Below are positions 6,218 to 8,245 of a stretch of 8,245 nucleotides of DNA, in pieces. The notes beneath the pieces were generated by a model. That model was not told the origin of the DNA and searched no databases. It saw only the letters and a program-made list of their open reading frames with translations. This DNA comes from Myxococcales bacterium (lineage in GTDB: Bacteria; Myxococcota_A; Polyangia; Fen-1088). Where the stretch lies: positions 1 to 8,245 of the forward strand of contig PMZX01000316.1 in NCBI GenBank assembly GCA_003170035.1. The letters are read 5' to 3'. The translations under genes and the position numbers were made by a program. How positions within the stretch are numbered: position 1 is the stretch's first letter; the number at the start of each line of letters is the position of its first letter.

Positions 6218-7435
6218 CTACTCGCCCTTGATCTTGTGTACAGCCGGTGCGGCGATGCGCCCGATATCCGGCAACTCGCCCACCAGGGGCCGTGCATAGT
6301 TCTTGAATGCCTCGGTGACGTCGTTGCCAGCCGGGTTGATATATTCGTCGGCCATGTGTTTGGTCTTGGCCGCCACGTCGGTCAGCTTCAGCAGGTCGTA
6401 CTCGACCGCGTAGTCGCCAACGCGCCGGATGGCCACCGAGCCGTCCACGTTGTGCCAGGCTGCATACTGCACGGCCTTTTCGCCCACTTCGCGCGCCTCG
6501 CTGGCATCCGTGGCGCTCACGCAGCCGAGGAACGAGCGCTGCAGATAGCCGAGCGTATCGGCGCGCACGCGCTTGATCTTGGTCTTGGCCTTGATCAGGT
6601 CGGCCAGAAGATCGCCGAGAGCGCCAGTGCCCGAGAGCTGCACGTTGCCGTGCGCATCCTTTTCTGCTGACGGTTTGAGCGTGGTCATGACGGGCTGGCC
6701 GTCGGGGCCGGAAATGCCCTCGGATACCGCGATGATGCAGCGACCGTGCTTGTCGTAGACCGTCTGCACATCATGGATGAATCGTTCCGGGTTGAAAGCG
6801 CGCTCGGGCAGGTAGATGAGGTGCGGACCGTCGGCGGGATACTTGCGCGCAAAGACCGAGGCCGCGGTGAGGAAGCCCGCGTGCCGGCCCATGACCACGG
6901 CGATGTACACGCCCGGCAGGGCGCGGTTGTCCTGGTTCGCGCCGGCGAAGGCCTGGGCCACAAACTTGCCCGCTGAACCGAAGCCTGGGCAGTGGTCTGT
7001 GCCCACGAGATCGTTGTCGATGGTCTTGGGTACATGGATGGTGCGCAGCTCGTAGTTGGCAGCCTTGGCCTGCTCGTTCACGATGCGGCAGGTGTCCGAC
7101 GAGTCGTTGCCACCGATGTAGAAGAAGTACCGGATTTCATGCGCCAGCATGATCTTGAACATCTTGCGGCAGTATTCCTCGTCCGGCTTGTCGCGGGTGG
7201 AACCGAGCGCCGAGGCCGGCGTACACGCAACCTCTTCCAGGTTGTGGGTGGTGGCCTGGGTCAGGTCGATGAAGTCCTCGTTCAAGATTCCGCGCACGCC
7301 ATGGCGAGCGCCGTAGACCTTGGTGATCTCGGGGAACTTGCGCGCCTCGAGAACCACACCGACCAGGCTTTGGTTGATGACGGCGGTGGGACCACCTCCC
7401 TGGGCGACCAGGGCCTTTCCGGACAGTTTCGCCAT
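6218..7435 (-). CDS. pfp: Pyrophosphate-dependent 6-phosphofructokinase (PPi-PFK)
   Basis: Phosphorylates fructose 6-phosphate to fructose 1,6-bisphosphate in the cytoplasm; with PPi as donor the reaction is reversible and serves glycolysis and gluconeogenesis. The 405 residues show GGGPTAVIN (13-21) at the phosphate-donor site; IGGNDSSDT (107-115), where Asp111 occupies the position that is Gly in ATP enzymes; PKTIDND (136-142), with Lys137 where ATP enzymes have Gly and catalytic Asp140 and Asp142; MGRHAG (182-187); and SEGISG (238-243) for sugar phosphate binding. Asp plus Lys at the two diagnostic positions is the established marker of PPi dependence. The GGN in place of the more common GGD is a small variation. 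Start: ATG 7435 with GGAG seven bases upstream. fba follows 20 bp downstream, so the two form a metabolic operon. PPi use is inferred from these residues; the enzyme family itself is certain. Confidence 0.95.
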   Translation of the reverse strand: MAKLSGKALVAQGGGPTAVINQSLVGVVLEARKFPEITKVYGARHGVRGILNEDFIDLTQATTHNLEEVACTPASALGSTRDKPDEEYCRKMFKIMLAHEIRYFFYIGGNDSSDTCRIVNEQAKAANYELRTIHVPKTIDNDLVGTDHCPGFGSAGKFVAQAFAGANQDNRALPGVYIAVVMGRHAGFLTAASVFARKYPADGPHLIYLPERAFNPERFIHDVQTVYDKHGRCIIAVSEGISGPDGQPVMTTLKPSAEKDAHGNVQLSGTGALGDLLADLIKAKTKIKRVRADTLGYLQRSFLGCVSATDASEAREVGEKAVQYAAWHNVDGSVAIRRVGDYAVEYDLLKLTDVAAKTKHMADEYINPAGNDVTEAFKNYARPLVGELPDIGRIAAPAVHKIKGE

Positions 7436-7486
7436 TGGGGTACTCCAGCTTTGGGGGACTTGTTGCGAGAGCCTATGCGACGGCGA

Positions 7487-7515
7487 ATGGTATGGAGATA
7501 AGGGTCACACTGCAA
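7487..7515 (-). promoter_or_regulatory. Candidate promoter of the pfp-fba operon
   Basis: On the minus strand, TTGCAG (7510-7515) and TACCAT (7487-7492) are separated by exactly 17 bp. The start point would fall near 7480, leaving a leader of about 45 bases before pfp. Each hexamer matches the sigma-70 consensus only partly, so this is tentative. The 93-bp gap after the upstream phosphatase gene leaves room for a separate promoter. Confidence 0.35.
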
Positions 7516-7528
7516 GTGCCGATGCGCC

Positions 7529-8245
7529 CTACGGCGCGAGGCGCCGTTCGGCCAACACCCGCTCGACGACCTCGACAAAGCCCGCCGCCGCTTCGCCCTC
7601 AGTGATATAGGCAGGGCGATCGGCCCCCAGCTCGGCGAGAAAACGCACGACGTTGTGGACGCCCACGCTGGTGCGGGGAAAACGCGCGAAGAGCGGCCGA
7701 TCGTTGCTGCTGTCACCTACAAAAAGAATGCTCGCGTCTGGGTCGTCCAGCGCGGCGGGCAGGATGGGCGCGAGCGCGGCCAGCAGCCCATCTGCCTTGT
7801 CCCAGCCCGAGGGACGCACGTGGATGTGGATCGAGCTCACGATCACCTCGAAGCCGGCGGCGACAAGCTGCTGGCAGCCCCGCAAGGCATCCGCGTCGAA
7901 GCCGGCGGGCCGCCGGAAGGTACGCTCGAACAAGCGAAAGATATCATCGTCCGTGGGTGTGAGGGCAAAGGCGTGCGCCACACGTTCCGCGTTGTTGGCC
8001 AGGGCGCGCCCAAAGGACGCATCGCGCGGCGCGCCCAGATCGCGCCGCCGTCCCGCACCGTCGAAGCATATCAACCCGTTCTCGCCGACGACGACCTGCA
8101 CGCCTGGCAGGTAGCCGGCCAGGGCCTGCGCCCAGCCTGCGGAACGCCCGGTCACCAGGGCCACCACCAGCCCGGCGGCCTCCAACTCCTCAAACAGCTC
8201 CAGGGTGCGAGCGGGCAGCTTGCCACCCGCGGTGATGGTGTCGTC
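7529..8245 (-). CDS. HAD-superfamily (IIB/Cof-type) phosphatase, N-terminus beyond window edge
   Basis: Haloacid-dehalogenase-type phosphatases use an aspartate nucleophile and Mg2+ to dephosphorylate small metabolites, often sugar phosphates. The 238 residues present begin with DDTIT, the second half of motif I (DxDDT); the nucleophile Asp lies a few bases off the right edge. Motif II is VTGRS (in VVALVTGRSAGW), motif III the Lys of GWDKADGLL, and motif IV FVGDSSNDRPLF. The cap between motifs II and III (GENGLICFDGAG to IHIHVRPSG) is of the C2/IIB kind seen in Cof proteins, sucrose-phosphate phosphatase and mannosyl-3-phosphoglycerate phosphatase. The C-terminal AYITEGEAAAGFVEVVERVL resembles the last of these. 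The substrate is not determinable. It lies 93 bp upstream of pfp on the same strand, so a role in sugar-phosphate metabolism is plausible but only inferred. An internal TTG at 8185 is not the start, since homology continues upstream of it. Confidence 0.9.
   Translation of the reverse strand, partial: DDTITAGGKLPARTLELFEELEAAGLVVALVTGRSAGWAQALAGYLPGVQVVVGENGLICFDGAGRRRDLGAPRDASFGRALANNAERVAHAFALTPTDDDIFRLFERTFRRPAGFDADALRGCQQLVAAGFEVIVSSIHIHVRPSGWDKADGLLAALAPILPAALDDPDASILFVGDSSNDRPLFARFPRTSVGVHNVVRFLAELGADRPAYITEGEAAAGFVEVVERVLAERRLAP

Noticed and set aside
7531..7547. A 7-bp perfect inverted repeat (ACGGCGC, loop GAG, GCGCCGT) at the end of the HAD phosphatase gene as a terminator
   Set aside because: It overlaps the last codons and the stop, and no T-run follows. 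It is more likely a by-product of GC-rich coding sequence.

Overview
The window is GC-rich, gene-dense bacterial chromosome with seven protein genes and no RNA gene, insertion sequence, phage gene or CRISPR array that I can see. The GC-rich codon use, the Ala/Pro/Arg-rich linkers, a pyrophosphate-type phosphofructokinase next to a class II aldolase, and the odd cysteine-repeat protein would fit a Myxococcota/deltaproteobacterial genome or a similar GC-rich lineage. That placement is inference only.

Left part (1-1833): on the minus strand, trigger factor (tig, 299-1699) is read into clpP (1-299, cut by the left edge) through a stop/start overlap. This is the widespread tig-clpP(-clpX) protein-quality-control cluster; clpX would be expected off the left edge. 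A 134-bp divergent spacer separates tig from the next gene.

Middle (1834-4831): the plus-strand gene 1834-3399 is the least ordinary gene. It encodes 521 residues built from eight cysteine-quartet units (32 ordered cysteines), with a constant 13-residue gap between the end of one unit and the start of the next, and an Ala/Pro-rich linker inserted into unit 7. Its stop codon directly abuts the stop codon of a convergent MutT/NUDIX hydrolase gene (3400-3801, minus). That gene lies 22 bp behind a seven-helix membrane protein with an N-terminal zinc ribbon and an intramembrane HESGH metalloprotease-like motif (3824-4831, minus). The last gene has a good extended -10 box so close to its ATG that its mRNA may be nearly leaderless.

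Spacer 4832-5174 (343 bp): it holds that promoter, a possible 35-codon remnant of a lost gene, and a 73-bp tandem duplication. The duplicated unit contains the last nine codons plus stop of the aldolase gene and a perfect 9-bp palindromic hairpin. The extra copy of the gene end differs from the real one only at synonymous third positions.

Right part (5175-8245): a minus-strand glycolytic pair, pfp (6218-7435) then fba (5175-6197), 20 bp apart. Residues in the kinase (Asp111, Lys137) indicate pyrophosphate rather than ATP as phosphoryl donor, so the pair would convert fructose 6-phosphate to triose phosphates using PPi. Upstream, and cut by the right edge, is a HAD-IIB sugar-phosphatase-like gene (7529-8245) whose end is 93 bp from pfp; a candidate promoter for pfp-fba lies in that gap.
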